Shown here: piece by piece, positions 44,350 to 53,138 of the stretch | How the letters are laid out: every line of letters begins with the position of its first letter | How positions within the stretch are numbered: the first letter of the stretch is position 1 | The notes under the pieces: generated by a model | Seen by the model: only the letters and a program-made list of their open reading frames with translations | Told to the model about the DNA's origin: nothing | The model's database searches: none | Position numbers and translations under genes: made by a program | NCBI GenBank assembly: GCA_964596775.1 | Contig: CAZQVN010000013.1 | Span: forward strand, 1-64,000 | Source of the DNA: CAZQVN01 sp964596775 | GTDB lineage: Bacteria > Eisenbacteria > RBG-16-71-46 > JABDJR01 > JAWXBZ01 | Direction: 5' to 3' | Length of the DNA stretch: 64,000 bases

Positions 44350-46719
44350 TCAAAAGTTCCGGCGCCTTGCGATGTCGACCGTGGCCAGGTGGAGTCCCAT
44401 CGCTCCTTCGGTGGGAAAAGTTCCCTGGGCCACGCGGAGCGAGTAGCGTCCGGGCACCATGTCGGGCGGAACCGCGATGAGGAACTGGTCGGCGAACACG
44501 AAGCCGGGAGGAATGCTCCGGCGGCGGAAGGCGGCGTAGTGAAGGTCGCGCACGAAGAGAATCGACTCCGGCTGGCCGAGGATCGACCCGCGGATCTGCC
44601 GCCGGAACTTGCGCCATGACGAACCGTAGGCGTCGTCGCGGACGAGTTTCGCGTACCAGTTGCTCCCGGGATCGTCGGCGCGCCATTCATAGTAGAACGT
44701 GATGTACAACGTGTCCCCGAGGGCGGCCTCCTCTGGCCCCATGACGCCGCCCACTCCTGAAGCCCGGTCGAATGTGATCCCGGTGCCCGGTTCGAGAAAC
44801 GAGGAAAACGTGGCGGGGTCGACGAGCAGGCGGCTGCGGAGTGCCGAGCTGGCCGGACCCTCCGCGGGCAACCGCTCCGGATCGACCGCGTAGACGAGCA
44901 GCGGGTCGTGCTGAAACAGCCGGGCCAGACCCGGAGCCGAACCGGCCATCATGTCCAGCTTGTCCACGACCAGCGGGTTTGCGAAGAGCCTGTTCACCAC
45001 GATCCGGCTCACGTTGTACCGCCGGAGCGCCGCGTACGCGCTGTCCGGCTCGCCGAGCGGGTCGAGAACCGTGTCCGTCGCCCACCTTCGCCGCTCGAAG
45101 TCCTCGGCCTGGAAGGCAAAATCGGCCCGGGCGTTGACGACGATGTGCAGGGGCGCAAACGTGGGAATCGAATAACTCGTGACCGGGTCCGAGAGGACCA
45201 CGCTCCCCGGCGGCGTTTCCGCGGAGAGGATCTCCAGGGCCGGCCTCCAGCGCATCGGCGACTCCGCGAGTTCCCGCGCCCGCGGCTCCTTTCCGTAATC
45301 TCCCTGGATCCGGATCAGGGTTTGCGGAAGGACCATCAGCAGGGAGAGGGCCACGAGAATCAGGCCCCGCAGCCTGTTGGTGCGCTCGCTGAGTATCCAT
45401 CCCATGAGAAGAACTCCGGGATAGGCCGTGAGGTTCAGGATCCGTGTGGCCACCTGGAGTCCCACCGCCTCCGCCATGACCGGAAACACCAGCGGATTCA
45501 TGACCGTGAGAACCGGGGCCCAGAGGATCGTGCCGAGGACCAGCGCGCGCTCGTCGGCGAACAGGCGGCGCCCGAAATGGAACACGAGCAGGAGCGCCGG
45601 GATCGGATGCCAGAAGGTCTTGAAGAACCAGGGGAACGGGTCCGGAATGTAGAGGGGTCCGAAGTGGCGCAGGGGTGCGTAATCGCGGAAGAAATCGTCC
45701 ATGGCCTTGGGGTCCACGGAACTCAGGTGCGTCGTCAACAGGGCCACGACCGCGGGAATCAGGCACGCGGCAACGGCAGCCGTGTACGCAACCGGCCGGA
45801 GGGGGAGCGCCTTCCGGTGCCGGGCCGTGAGAACGAGAACGATTCCGGACAGCCCCACGGCGAACGCGCTCTGGACGACGAGAAAGTGATGGAGCGTCGT
45901 TGCCGCGGCCGCGGAGAGACCGCCGATCAGCAGAAACTTTTTCCTGCCGTCGCGGAGATACAGGAACAGTACGGCAAGGGTCAGGAGATAAAGGGCATCG
46001 GCCAGCATCTGGTGGTGCACGCTGTTGCGGAACAGGAAGAAGGGGCCGTAGAAGACCGTGTACACGATCGCGGCCAGCAGACCGGCCGGCCCGGAGCGGG
46101 TGATGATTCCGGCTGCGGTCGCGATCATGCCGATTTCGATCGGCGTGGCCACGACCGGGAAACACTGCCACAGGTCGGCCGGTGCGACGCCGGAGAGCCG
46201 GGACAACAGCGCGATGATTCCGTAGAACGTCGGGTCGTAGGGGGAGTGCAGCGCGGGGTCGTAGGGGCTGTCCGCGGCGAGACGGTCGGCCCGCAGGATC
46301 GCCGAGGCACGGTTCAGATATTCCCAGGCATCGGCGTTGCCGCTGATGTAGGTGCCGAACGGGATCGCCACCAGCCCGCCGAGAATGCAGAGGCCGAGCA
46401 GCCAGGCGCCTGTTCTCCCGGACAGGTCCGGAGGCTCCGACGATACGGGTGATGCCGGGGTGTTCCGCTTCCGCAAGAGAAACACGACGCCACCCGTGAT
46501 CACCCAGAAGCCGGTCCACACCCCCAGGAGAACTCCGAGGGACACGTCGATCCCCTGGATGGTCCAGAGATAGAGGCCAAGGGCTCCGAGGCCGGTGGCG
46601 CCGGCCACGGAGAAGCGCACCGCGAGGCCGCGGGCGATCCCGCCGAGCACGGCGCGCTCGATGAGCAGACCGGGAAGGAGGAACACGAGGCTGGCGAGCA
46701 TCACCCGGATCAGATTCAC
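44350..46719 (-). CDS. Large polytopic membrane protein, glycosyltransferase-like, with C-terminal soluble domain
   Basis: 789 residues. At least 11 hydrophobic helices fill the first 440 residues, beginning MNLIRVMLASLVFLLPGLLIERAVLG. A loop after helix 4 has ISGNADAWEYLNRASAILRADR, where an acidic Asp lies early in the first large periplasmic loop as in GT-C enzymes. The last 340 residues are soluble and beta-rich (a jelly-roll-like stretch DTLYITFYYEWRADDPGSNW near 690). GT-C type transfer of a sugar from a lipid carrier is a reasonable guess, not a proven one. The start overlaps the stop of the upstream GT39-like gene by four bases. Confidence 0.7.
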   Translation of the reverse strand: MNLIRVMLASLVFLLPGLLIERAVLGGIARGLAVRFSVAGATGLGALGLYLWTIQGIDVSLGVLLGVWTGFWVITGGVVFLLRKRNTPASPVSSEPPDLSGRTGAWLLGLCILGGLVAIPFGTYISGNADAWEYLNRASAILRADRLAADSPYDPALHSPYDPTFYGIIALLSRLSGVAPADLWQCFPVVATPIEIGMIATAAGIITRSGPAGLLAAIVYTVFYGPFFLFRNSVHHQMLADALYLLTLAVLFLYLRDGRKKFLLIGGLSAAAATTLHHFLVVQSAFAVGLSGIVLVLTARHRKALPLRPVAYTAAVAACLIPAVVALLTTHLSSVDPKAMDDFFRDYAPLRHFGPLYIPDPFPWFFKTFWHPIPALLLVFHFGRRLFADERALVLGTILWAPVLTVMNPLVFPVMAEAVGLQVATRILNLTAYPGVLLMGWILSERTNRLRGLILVALSLLMVLPQTLIRIQGDYGKEPRARELAESPMRWRPALEILSAETPPGSVVLSDPVTSYSIPTFAPLHIVVNARADFAFQAEDFERRRWATDTVLDPLGEPDSAYAALRRYNVSRIVVNRLFANPLVVDKLDMMAGSAPGLARLFQHDPLLVYAVDPERLPAEGPASSALRSRLLVDPATFSSFLEPGTGITFDRASGVGGVMGPEEAALGDTLYITFYYEWRADDPGSNWYAKLVRDDAYGSSWRKFRRQIRGSILGQPESILFVRDLHYAAFRRRSIPPGFVFADQFLIAVPPDMVPGRYSLRVAQGTFPTEGAMGLHLATVDIARRRNF

Positions 46720-49007
46720 AGCCCTCCCTCCTCCCTTACCGCCTTGATCATGCCCAGAGCTTCCGGATCATTCGGGTAATGTTTCAGAAACGTGGTGAGA
46801 ACGTCCAGCGCCTCAGGGTATCTGTGCAGCGCCTGCTGAATATAGGCCATCGACATGAGGGCCCACTGTCCGTCCGGAGTGGCCCGCAGCAGGATCGTCA
46901 CCGGAGCGAGCGCGGGGATGTAGTCCATCTCCCTCAGGTAGGCCTGGGCCCTGTCGTGGAAGTGGGAGGGTTCGAGCGGTGCCGTTCGGTCCCCGATCGT
47001 TGCGAGGATCGACGACTCGAATCCTGCTTCGTCTTTCCTGAGCAGGGAGAGTCCGGCGAGGCAGTAGAGAGCGCGCTCGTCGCCGGGGCGCAGGTCGAGA
47101 ATGCGCCGGTACAGGGTGTCCGCCAGGGCGTAGTCCCTGTTCCGGAGCGCCAGGTCGGCCCGGATCGGAAGCACGTCGGGATGGTCCAGGGCGTCCGGGG
47201 CCATGAGCTTCAGGAGTGCGTCCGGAGAGAACTCCGCATCCCAGCGCAGGTACCAGCGCGCCATCTTCATCCGGAGAAAATCGATCCGCGACAGGCCCGG
47301 AGGCGGGGGTTCCTCCTCGGCCACCGGATTCGACGGGGCGGGGACCCACGGGATGGGATCGTCGAGCGCGTAGAGCGTGGCCCGTCGTTCTCCACCGTCC
47401 GGCTGGACCACCCGGGCCGCGGCCACGAGACGGAATCCGGCGCCGATGTCGGCCGGAGTGCGCGGCGCCCACATGGACCGCAGCGAGGGGAAGTAGGCCG
47501 CCTCGATTCCGGACACGAGCAGGTAATGCACCCCCGCCGCGCGCATGTTCGCGGTGTTTCCGAGGACGATCGGCACCACCGGGGCATTCAGGTAATAGCC
47601 GATGTGGGGCTTTCGCGCCGAGATCGGCGTGGAGCGGCCCACGTTCACGCCGAGCCGCTTCACCTCCTTCGCCAGGGCCAGGACCTCGGTGGGCATGACC
47701 AGATCGCCGGTTTCATCGCCGGCCCTGACGACGCCCTGCGCGGTGAAGATCGCGCCGGCGATGAGGAATGCGAGGAGGGCGGCAAATCCGGGAAGCCGAC
47801 CGGGGGGCGCCGGGCGCTTGCCCGGCGGCTGCTTCTTCTTCCGTGACCCTCGGTCAGCGTTCCGTGCATCCGCGGCAGTGGCGGCGTGCCTTCGGAGCGC
47901 GGCCGCCCATGCGGCGACCCCTCCGGCCGCGGCCGCCCACCAGAGCACGAGGACCAGCATGAAGCGGGCGTTGTAGAACACCGGAAGGAGCGACAGGTAC
48001 GTGATCGCTCCGGCGGTCGCGAAGGCGATCGCGTTCCGGCGGAACCAGGACTTCAGGTTCAGGGCCAGGCCGACCAGCGCCGCCGCGGCCCAGACGGGGC
48101 CGGCCAGGTGCGTGACATCCTGGAGCAGGTGGTCCACGGCGTTCCGGGCCATGCCGGAGAGGAACAGGCCGGGGCTCACGTCCCACACATCCCGGAGCGA
48201 CATCAGTCCCGTCGAGCCCATGAAGTTTCCGGACTGGGCCCGGTTCGGATTGCCGGCCAGCACCGTGATGGCCACGTTGTGGAACGCGTTGTTCCAGAGC
48301 GGGTCCCCGGTCCGGGCGGCCACGAAGATCCACCAGGGCAGGGCGACCGCCGTGAAGGCCGCACCGTAGAGTGCGAGCGAAGCGAGAGCCGGGCGGCGGA
48401 AGCCGAAACGGATCAGCGCCACGGCGGCCGCCGCCGGCACGAGAAACAGGCCGTTGTAGCGGGTCAGGTACGCGCCCGCCGCGAGGGCGCCGGCCGCGGC
48501 CCAGTCCCAACGCGACGCCTCCTCCCGTCGGAACAGGAGAAACAGCGCGCCGGCGAACAGGGCGAAGAAGAACAGGTCGCTGCAGGCCTTGTAACCGTAC
48601 GCCACGCTGACCGGGTTCGCGGTGACGACCACGGCGCCGGCCAGCCCCGCGGCCCCACCGAACAGGCGTCGCAGGAGCCCGCCGGACAGACGCACCACGG
48701 CGGCCGCGGAGATCACCGAGATCGCCTTGGCGGCCGCGAACAGGTCGATGCGGAGAACCTCGAAGAGCGCCAGCACGAGGTAGTAGAGCGGCCCCCGGAA
48801 GCCGTTCATCAGGTTGGGGCGGCCGCCGGCCCACTCCCGCGCGTAGTGGGCAAAGTCGCCGTAGAAGTCCGTTTCGACCCCGAAATCCCCGATGGGGCGT
48901 CCGAACAGCGCCACCGAACCCCAGACGACGAGGCAGGCCGCGGCGAGCAGGTTCAGCGGGTCGGAAAACAGGGTTTTCGGAATGAGAGGACGGGGGGCGA
49001 CGCTCAT
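46716..49007 (-). CDS. GT39/PMT-like membrane glycosyltransferase with C-terminal TPR domain
   Basis: 763 residues. The first 420 contain about ten helices. Loop 1 has the GT-C style acidic motif (ETDFYGDFAHYAREWAGGRPNLMNGFRGPLYY), followed by FAAAKAISVISAAAVVRLSGG as in ArnT/PMT relatives. A basic linker (SRKKKQPPGKRP) divides the membrane domain. A periplasmic region and TPR-like repeats follow at the C-terminus (ALYCLAGLSLLRKDEAGFE; ALHRYPEALDVLTTFLKHYPNDPEALGM). It may transfer sugars to proteins or lipids outside the membrane. It overlaps the next polytopic gene, so the two probably work together. Confidence 0.78.
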   Translation of the reverse strand: MSVAPRPLIPKTLFSDPLNLLAAACLVVWGSVALFGRPIGDFGVETDFYGDFAHYAREWAGGRPNLMNGFRGPLYYLVLALFEVLRIDLFAAAKAISVISAAAVVRLSGGLLRRLFGGAAGLAGAVVVTANPVSVAYGYKACSDLFFFALFAGALFLLFRREEASRWDWAAAGALAAGAYLTRYNGLFLVPAAAAVALIRFGFRRPALASLALYGAAFTAVALPWWIFVAARTGDPLWNNAFHNVAITVLAGNPNRAQSGNFMGSTGLMSLRDVWDVSPGLFLSGMARNAVDHLLQDVTHLAGPVWAAAALVGLALNLKSWFRRNAIAFATAGAITYLSLLPVFYNARFMLVLVLWWAAAAGGVAAWAAALRRHAATAADARNADRGSRKKKQPPGKRPAPPGRLPGFAALLAFLIAGAIFTAQGVVRAGDETGDLVMPTEVLALAKEVKRLGVNVGRSTPISARKPHIGYYLNAPVVPIVLGNTANMRAAGVHYLLVSGIEAAYFPSLRSMWAPRTPADIGAGFRLVAAARVVQPDGGERRATLYALDDPIPWVPAPSNPVAEEEPPPPGLSRIDFLRMKMARWYLRWDAEFSPDALLKLMAPDALDHPDVLPIRADLALRNRDYALADTLYRRILDLRPGDERALYCLAGLSLLRKDEAGFESSILATIGDRTAPLEPSHFHDRAQAYLREMDYIPALAPVTILLRATPDGQWALMSMAYIQQALHRYPEALDVLTTFLKHYPNDPEALGMIKAVREEGGL

Positions 49008-49035
49008 GCGGGCCGGACTGTAGCACAGACGGTTT

Positions 49036-49341
49036 TCAGGCGGCGCGCCGGGCGGGCCTCACGAGCAGGTAGACGACAAAGCCGGGAAAACCGGCAAACA
49101 GGAGAACCAGGAACGCCCAGAGCGCGCCCTTCATCCCCCGGGACTGTGCGTCGAGGTAGACGTACAGCGACAGGAAAATCATCATCGCCGCCGAAGCCAC
49201 GCAGCAGAGGATCAGGGCAACCAGCGTCATCAGCGGATCGGGGCGCGGGCCCACCAGGATTGCCGCCACGAGAGCCAGCGCGGCGGCCACCGAAACGATC
49301 CCCGAAAAGATGGAGGACAGCGCCATGGTCCGGCGACCCAT
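49036..49341 (-). CDS. Small three-helix membrane protein
   Basis: 101 residues. Three hydrophobic helices: IFSGIVSVAAALALVAAILV, LMTLVALILCCVASAAMMIFLSLY and GALWAFLVLLFAGFPGFVVYLLV. Between the second and third is VYLDAQSRGMKGALWA, a motif common in small membrane proteins (PLD-nuclease N-terminal-like) near regulators. The ATG overlaps the anti-sigma stop by one base (TGATG). This places it as the third gene of the sigma/anti-sigma module, of unknown role. Confidence 0.72.
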   Translation of the reverse strand: MGRRTMALSSIFSGIVSVAAALALVAAILVGPRPDPLMTLVALILCCVASAAMMIFLSLYVYLDAQSRGMKGALWAFLVLLFAGFPGFVVYLLVRPARRAA

Positions 49342-49877
49342 CACTCCCTCCCGGCCCCGTGCTGGTCGTCCCGATCCCGGATGTCGGTTTCCGGCGAGCG
49401 CATCGCCCGGACCACCAGCACGACGATCGAAACGACCGTTCCGCCGAGGATCTGCAGGGCCCCGATGCGGAGTCCGATCTCCACGAGATGCTCGAGCCCG
49501 GCGTTGCCTGCCAGGGGGTAGATCCGGTCCGCGAGGATCAGGGCCACCGCGGCGACCGCCCCGGCCATCGTGAGGCCGGCGGTCCAGATGAGCCGCGTTT
49601 CCTGGCGCGTGACCCCGGGTCGCGACGCCTCCGGCCATTCCGCATCCAGGCGGGCGATTGTCCTCTGCGCCAGGCCCGGGGGAGGCTCCGGAGTCTCCCA
49701 GGCGGGTCCCAGGCGGTCGATCACCGGGAGGGCGTCGCGGAATTCGCGGCAGCCGCGGCAGGCGATGAGGTGGTTGTCCGCGAATGCGGGCAGCTCCTGG
49801 TGCCCGCATTCCATCGAGCGCGCCAGAAGCAGGTCCCGCACGACCGGGCAGCGTTTCCTGAAGAAGAGCAGATTCAT
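49341..49877 (-). CDS. Zinc-finger anti-sigma-like membrane protein
   Basis: 178 residues. The N-terminal part has the zf-HC2-type ligands His36-x3-Cys40-x2-Cys43 (NHLIACRGC), with further Cys at 10 and 24. Two membrane helices follow (about 96-114 and 138-156). It stands 34 bases after an ECF sigma gene, which supports the anti-sigma role. The two helices, rather than one, would put both ends in the cytoplasm, so it may sense the membrane itself. Confidence 0.75.
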   Translation of the reverse strand: MNLLFFRKRCPVVRDLLLARSMECGHQELPAFADNHLIACRGCREFRDALPVIDRLGPAWETPEPPPGLAQRTIARLDAEWPEASRPGVTRQETRLIWTAGLTMAGAVAAVALILADRIYPLAGNAGLEHLVEIGLRIGALQILGGTVVSIVVLVVRAMRSPETDIRDRDDQHGAGRE

Positions 49878-49911
49878 CGGTTCACTTTCCGTCGTTGGTG
49901 ATGTCCGCGTG

Positions 49912-50508
49912 TCATGACTGCGTCACCGGGCTCAGTCCGAGCCGGTCCAGGTGCCTGCGCAGCGCCACGACGGCATGATGAATGTTGGACTTGACGGCCG
50001 TGAGCGAGCAGGCCTGCGCCCGGGCGATCTCCTCGTAGGTCAGTCCCTGGTAATGACGGAGCACGAACGCCTCCTTCTGGCGCGGGGGAAGGGTTTCCAC
50101 GGCCCGGCGCACGTGCTCGCCGACATCGCTGGAGCCGGCATCCTCGTCGGGGAGCCGGTTCGTGTCCGCGATGAAGTCGCCGAGCACCGCGCTTTCTTCC
50201 GCGCCGACCGGCTGGTCGAGGGAGGGGTGATTGCGGATCTTCCGCCGCCGCATCTGGTCCCGGCAGAGGTTCGTGGCGATCCGGTACATCCAGGGAGCGA
50301 ACCGGAGGTCCGCATCGAACCGGTGAAGCGCCTTGAGTACCCGGAACCAGGTATCCTGGAAGGCGTCGCGTGCGGATTCCTCGTTCCGGAGCAGCCGGAC
50401 GAGATACCCGTAGAGCGGCCGCTCATAACGGGTTACGAGTTCGCCAAACGCGGCCTTGTTGCCGGCCTGGGCCTCTTTCATCAGTTCCTCGTCCGTCAGG
50501 GTCTTCAA
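49912..50508 (-). CDS. ECF sigma factor
   Basis: 198 residues from a TTG start (GGAGG ten bases upstream) or 189 from the ATG nine codons later. Region 2: EESARDAFQDTWFRVLKALHRF and FAPWMYRIATNLCRDQMRRRK. Region 4: YEEIARAQACSLTAVKSNIHHAVVALRR. It heads the module with the zinc-finger protein and the small membrane protein. Upstream on the same strand is GAAAC-N16-CGTA, the spacing and sequence of SigW-type promoters, so autoregulation is likely. Confidence 0.9.
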   Translation of the reverse strand: MKTLTDEELMKEAQAGNKAAFGELVTRYERPLYGYLVRLLRNEESARDAFQDTWFRVLKALHRFDADLRFAPWMYRIATNLCRDQMRRRKIRNHPSLDQPVGAEESAVLGDFIADTNRLPDEDAGSSDVGEHVRRAVETLPPRQKEAFVLRHYQGLTYEEIARAQACSLTAVKSNIHHAVVALRRHLDRLGLSPVTQS

Positions 50509-50536
50509 TGTTCGGGGGCCTCCGCGCTGCACACGG

Positions 50537-50561
50537 TACGGTTGAGGATGGACAAGGTTTC
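50537..50561 (-). promoter_or_regulatory. Candidate SigW-like ECF promoter GAAAC-N16-CGTA
   Basis: On the minus strand GAAAC (50561-50557) and CGTA (50540-50537), 16 bases apart, about 30 bases before the sigma-factor start. It matches the Bacillus SigW consensus (TGAAAC-N16-CGTA) except for the leading T. It is a single match, so chance cannot be excluded. Confidence 0.4.
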
Positions 50562-50618
50562 TCGCGGGTATCCTTCCGCGCGCTTTTCCGGGGTTGCTCC
50601 TGCCGACCCCGCGGGAGC

Positions 50619-52169
50619 CTACAGGGGGATGTTCCCGTGCTTCTTGGACGGCAGGGACTGCCGCTTGTTCTGGAGCATCTCCAGCGCCGCGATCAGCTTC
50701 GGCCGCGTCTCCTGGGGCTCGATGACGTCGTCCAGGTAGCCGAGGGAGGCGGCCACGTAGGGGTTGGCGAACTTCGCGTTGTAGTCGTCCACGAGCCGTT
50801 TCCGCTCCGCTTCCGCGTCCTTCGCCTTCTCGATCTCCCGCCGGAAGATCACGTTGACGGCTCCCCCGGCGCCCATCACCGCCAGTTCCGCGGTCGGCCA
50901 GGCCACGTTGTAATCGCCCCGGATGTGCTTCGAGGACATCACGTCGTACGCTCCGCCGTAGGCTTTCCGGGTGATGACGGTGAGTTTCGGCACGGTGGCC
51001 TCGCAGTACGCGTAGAGCAGCTTGGCGCCGTTCGTGATGATGCCGTTCCACTCCTGCGCCGTACCCGGCAGGAAGCCGGGCACATCCTCGAACGTCACGA
51101 GCGGAATGTTGAATGCGTCGCAGAAGCGCACGAAACGCGCCGCCTTGACGGACGACTTGATGTCCAGCACCCCGGCCAGAAACTTCGGCTGGTTGCCGAC
51201 GATGCCGACCGGCCGGCCGGCCAGCCGCGCGAATCCGACGATGATGTTCGGCGCGAAGTGCTCGTGGACCTCGAGGAAATCGCCGTTGTCCACGACGTGG
51301 CCGATCACGGTCTTCATGTCGTACGGCTTGTTCGGCTCCGCGGGCACGATCGTCTTCAGTTCCTCGTCCATGCGGGCGATGTCATCGGTGGAGTTCTGCC
51401 GCGGCGCGTCCTCGACGTTGTTCGACGGCAGGAACGAAAGGAGCCGCCGGACCATCTGCAGGCAGTGGCGGTCGTCCTGGGCGGCAAAGTGGGCCACGCC
51501 GCTCTTCGTGTTGTGGGTCATGGCGCCGCCGAGATCCTCGTGCGTCACCTCCTCCTTCGTGACGCTCTTGATCACGTCGGGCCCGGTGACGAACATCTGG
51601 CTCGTTTCCTTCGTCATGATCGTGAAATCGGTGATCGCCGGGGAATAGACGGCGCCGCCGGCGCAGGGGCCCATGATCGCCGAGATCTGCGGCACAACGC
51701 CGGAGGCCAGCGTGTTGCGGAGGAAGATGTCCGCGTAGCCGCCGAGGCTGGCCACCCCCTCCTGGATCCGCGCTCCGCCGGAGTCGTTCAGTCCGATGAC
51801 CGGGGCCCCGTTTTCCAGGGCCAGGTCCATGATCTGGCAGATCTTCCGCGCGTTCGCTTCGGACAGCGTTCCGCCAAACACCGTGAAGTCCTGGGCGAAC
51901 ACGTAGACGAGCCGCCCGTCGATCCGGCCGAACCCGGACACCACGCCGTCACCGGTGATCTTCCGGTCGGCCATGCCGAAATCGGAGGAGCGGTGGGTGA
52001 CGAAGACGCCGAGTTCCGTGAACGTGCCCCGGTCGAGGAGCAGGTCGATCCGCTCCCGGGCGGTGATCCGGCCCGAGGCGTGCATTTTCTCGATCCGTTC
52101 CGGGCCGCCCCCCTGGCGGGCCGATTCCTTGCGGGCGCGGAGGTCGTCGATTCGCTCGTCGTGGCTCAT
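50619..52169 (-). CDS. Acyl-CoA carboxylase carboxyltransferase (propionyl/methylmalonyl-CoA type)
   Basis: 516 residues, the usual length for PccB or MmdA. It opens with a charged helix (ERIDDLRARKESARQGGGPERIEKMHASGRITARERIDLLLD), then the N-lobe GGTLSEANARKICQIMDLAL and SGGARIQEGVASLGGYADIF, and the C-lobe with the oxyanion helix GGAYDVMSSKHIRGD and AVMGAGGAVNVIF. It moves a carboxyl group from biotin to an acyl-CoA, probably propionyl-CoA. No biotin carboxylase or biotin carrier gene is nearby, so partners lie elsewhere. A promoter eight bases before the ATG suggests a nearly leaderless message. Confidence 0.93.
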   Translation of the reverse strand: MSHDERIDDLRARKESARQGGGPERIEKMHASGRITARERIDLLLDRGTFTELGVFVTHRSSDFGMADRKITGDGVVSGFGRIDGRLVYVFAQDFTVFGGTLSEANARKICQIMDLALENGAPVIGLNDSGGARIQEGVASLGGYADIFLRNTLASGVVPQISAIMGPCAGGAVYSPAITDFTIMTKETSQMFVTGPDVIKSVTKEEVTHEDLGGAMTHNTKSGVAHFAAQDDRHCLQMVRRLLSFLPSNNVEDAPRQNSTDDIARMDEELKTIVPAEPNKPYDMKTVIGHVVDNGDFLEVHEHFAPNIIVGFARLAGRPVGIVGNQPKFLAGVLDIKSSVKAARFVRFCDAFNIPLVTFEDVPGFLPGTAQEWNGIITNGAKLLYAYCEATVPKLTVITRKAYGGAYDVMSSKHIRGDYNVAWPTAELAVMGAGGAVNVIFRREIEKAKDAEAERKRLVDDYNAKFANPYVAASLGYLDDVIEPQETRPKLIAALEMLQNKRQSLPSKKHGNIPL

Positions 52170-52177
52170 GGGGCCGG

Positions 52178-52206
52178 ATGCTAGACGGATGGTGGGTGGC
52201 GGTCAA
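52178..52206 (-). promoter_or_regulatory. Sigma-70 promoter with a start next to the ATG
   Basis: On the minus strand: TTGACC, 17 bases, TAGCAT. The -10 ends eight bases before the carboxyltransferase ATG, so transcription would begin one base or so ahead of it. Confidence 0.55.
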
Positions 52207-52308
52207 CCGCGGCCCCCTCCCTTTCGCAACATCGCCGGGTCGACTATCTTAGGCGTCCGCGCCGGACGCATCGATCCGGCCCATGACACCGGAAGGACAC
52301 AACCGCAC

Positions 52309-53094
52309 ATGACGGATCGCTGGAACCTCAACAAGCGCCACTGGGAAGCCACGCTGGACGCCCGGAACCTGGCCGCGGAAACGGACGCCACCGATTTCGA
52401 AAAACAGGTGGCGCTTCACGATACCGCGGATATCCGCTTTGCCCTGAACACGATGATGCCCCTGGACGGGGCCAGGGTCCTCGACGTGGGCGGAGGCCTG
52501 GCCCTTGCCGCGGTCCTGCTGGCGCGCCGCGGGGCGCGGGTCACGATCGCCGACATCAGCCTGCCGCGGCTCAGGGCGGCCCGCGCGATGCTTCTGCGGC
52601 TGAACCTGGCCGACCGGGTCGACCTGGTCGTGGCCCGGGCGGAGGAGATGCCGTTCGTGGACGGCGGGTTCGACCGCATCATGTCCAAGGCGGTGATGAT
52701 CCACACCGACCTCGACCGGTCGCTGCCCGAACTTCATCGCATCCTGACGGCCGCCGGAAAGCTCCTGATTCTCGAACCGACCATCGGCAACCCGTTCGTC
52801 AACCTGTACCGTAAACTCCTGGCCCCGAAGGTCTGGAGCCACATCACGGATTATTTCGGGGAGCGGGAGGCGGCGATCGTCCTCCGCACGACGCCTCCGG
52901 ATCGCGGCGTGGCCACGAAGCCGTTCTTCCTGTTCGGCTTCTTCGCGTCGGTATTCGAGTTTGCTCTCCCCAGCCCGGCGTTGTACCGCATATCGGAAAC
53001 CGTCCTCTGCGGGCTGGATACCCTACTGTTCACGGTGCTTCCGCCGCTGCGCCGCGCGGCCTGGTTCAAGGTTTTCATCATCGGCCCGCGGTGA
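52309..53094 (+). CDS. Class I SAM-dependent methyltransferase with hydrophobic C-terminus
   Basis: 261 residues. SAM motif I VLDVGGGLALAAVLLA (about 57-72), the acidic end of strand 2 in VTIADISLPRL, and motif FDRIMSKAVMIH. Residues 175-261 add a hydrophobic C-terminal extension (FFLFGFFASVFEFALPSPALY, LDTLLFTVLPPLRRAAWF). This suggests membrane association and a lipid-like or quinone-type acceptor. GGAAGG lies upstream of the ATG. It is divergent from the carboxyltransferase gene. Substrate unknown. Confidence 0.85.
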   Translation: MTDRWNLNKRHWEATLDARNLAAETDATDFEKQVALHDTADIRFALNTMMPLDGARVLDVGGGLALAAVLLARRGARVTIADISLPRLRAARAMLLRLNLADRVDLVVARAEEMPFVDGGFDRIMSKAVMIHTDLDRSLPELHRILTAAGKLLILEPTIGNPFVNLYRKLLAPKVWSHITDYFGEREAAIVLRTTPPDRGVATKPFFLFGFFASVFEFALPSPALYRISETVLCGLDTLLFTVLPPLRRAAWFKVFIIGPR

Positions 53095-53138
53095 TTGCTG
53101 TGCCGCGGCTCCCAGCGTTTCCCTGAAAGGAGTCCCGG

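Noticed and set aside
48590..48620. TGTAAC on the plus strand inside the GT39-like gene
   Set aside because: Lies in coding sequence, faces no gene and has no CGTC at 15-17 bases; not counted as part of the sigma regulon.
47886..49901. 671-codon plus-strand frame opposite the GT39-like gene
   Set aside because: Overlaps a membrane protein with clear helices on the other strand; its own translation is all Arg, Gly, Glu and Pro.
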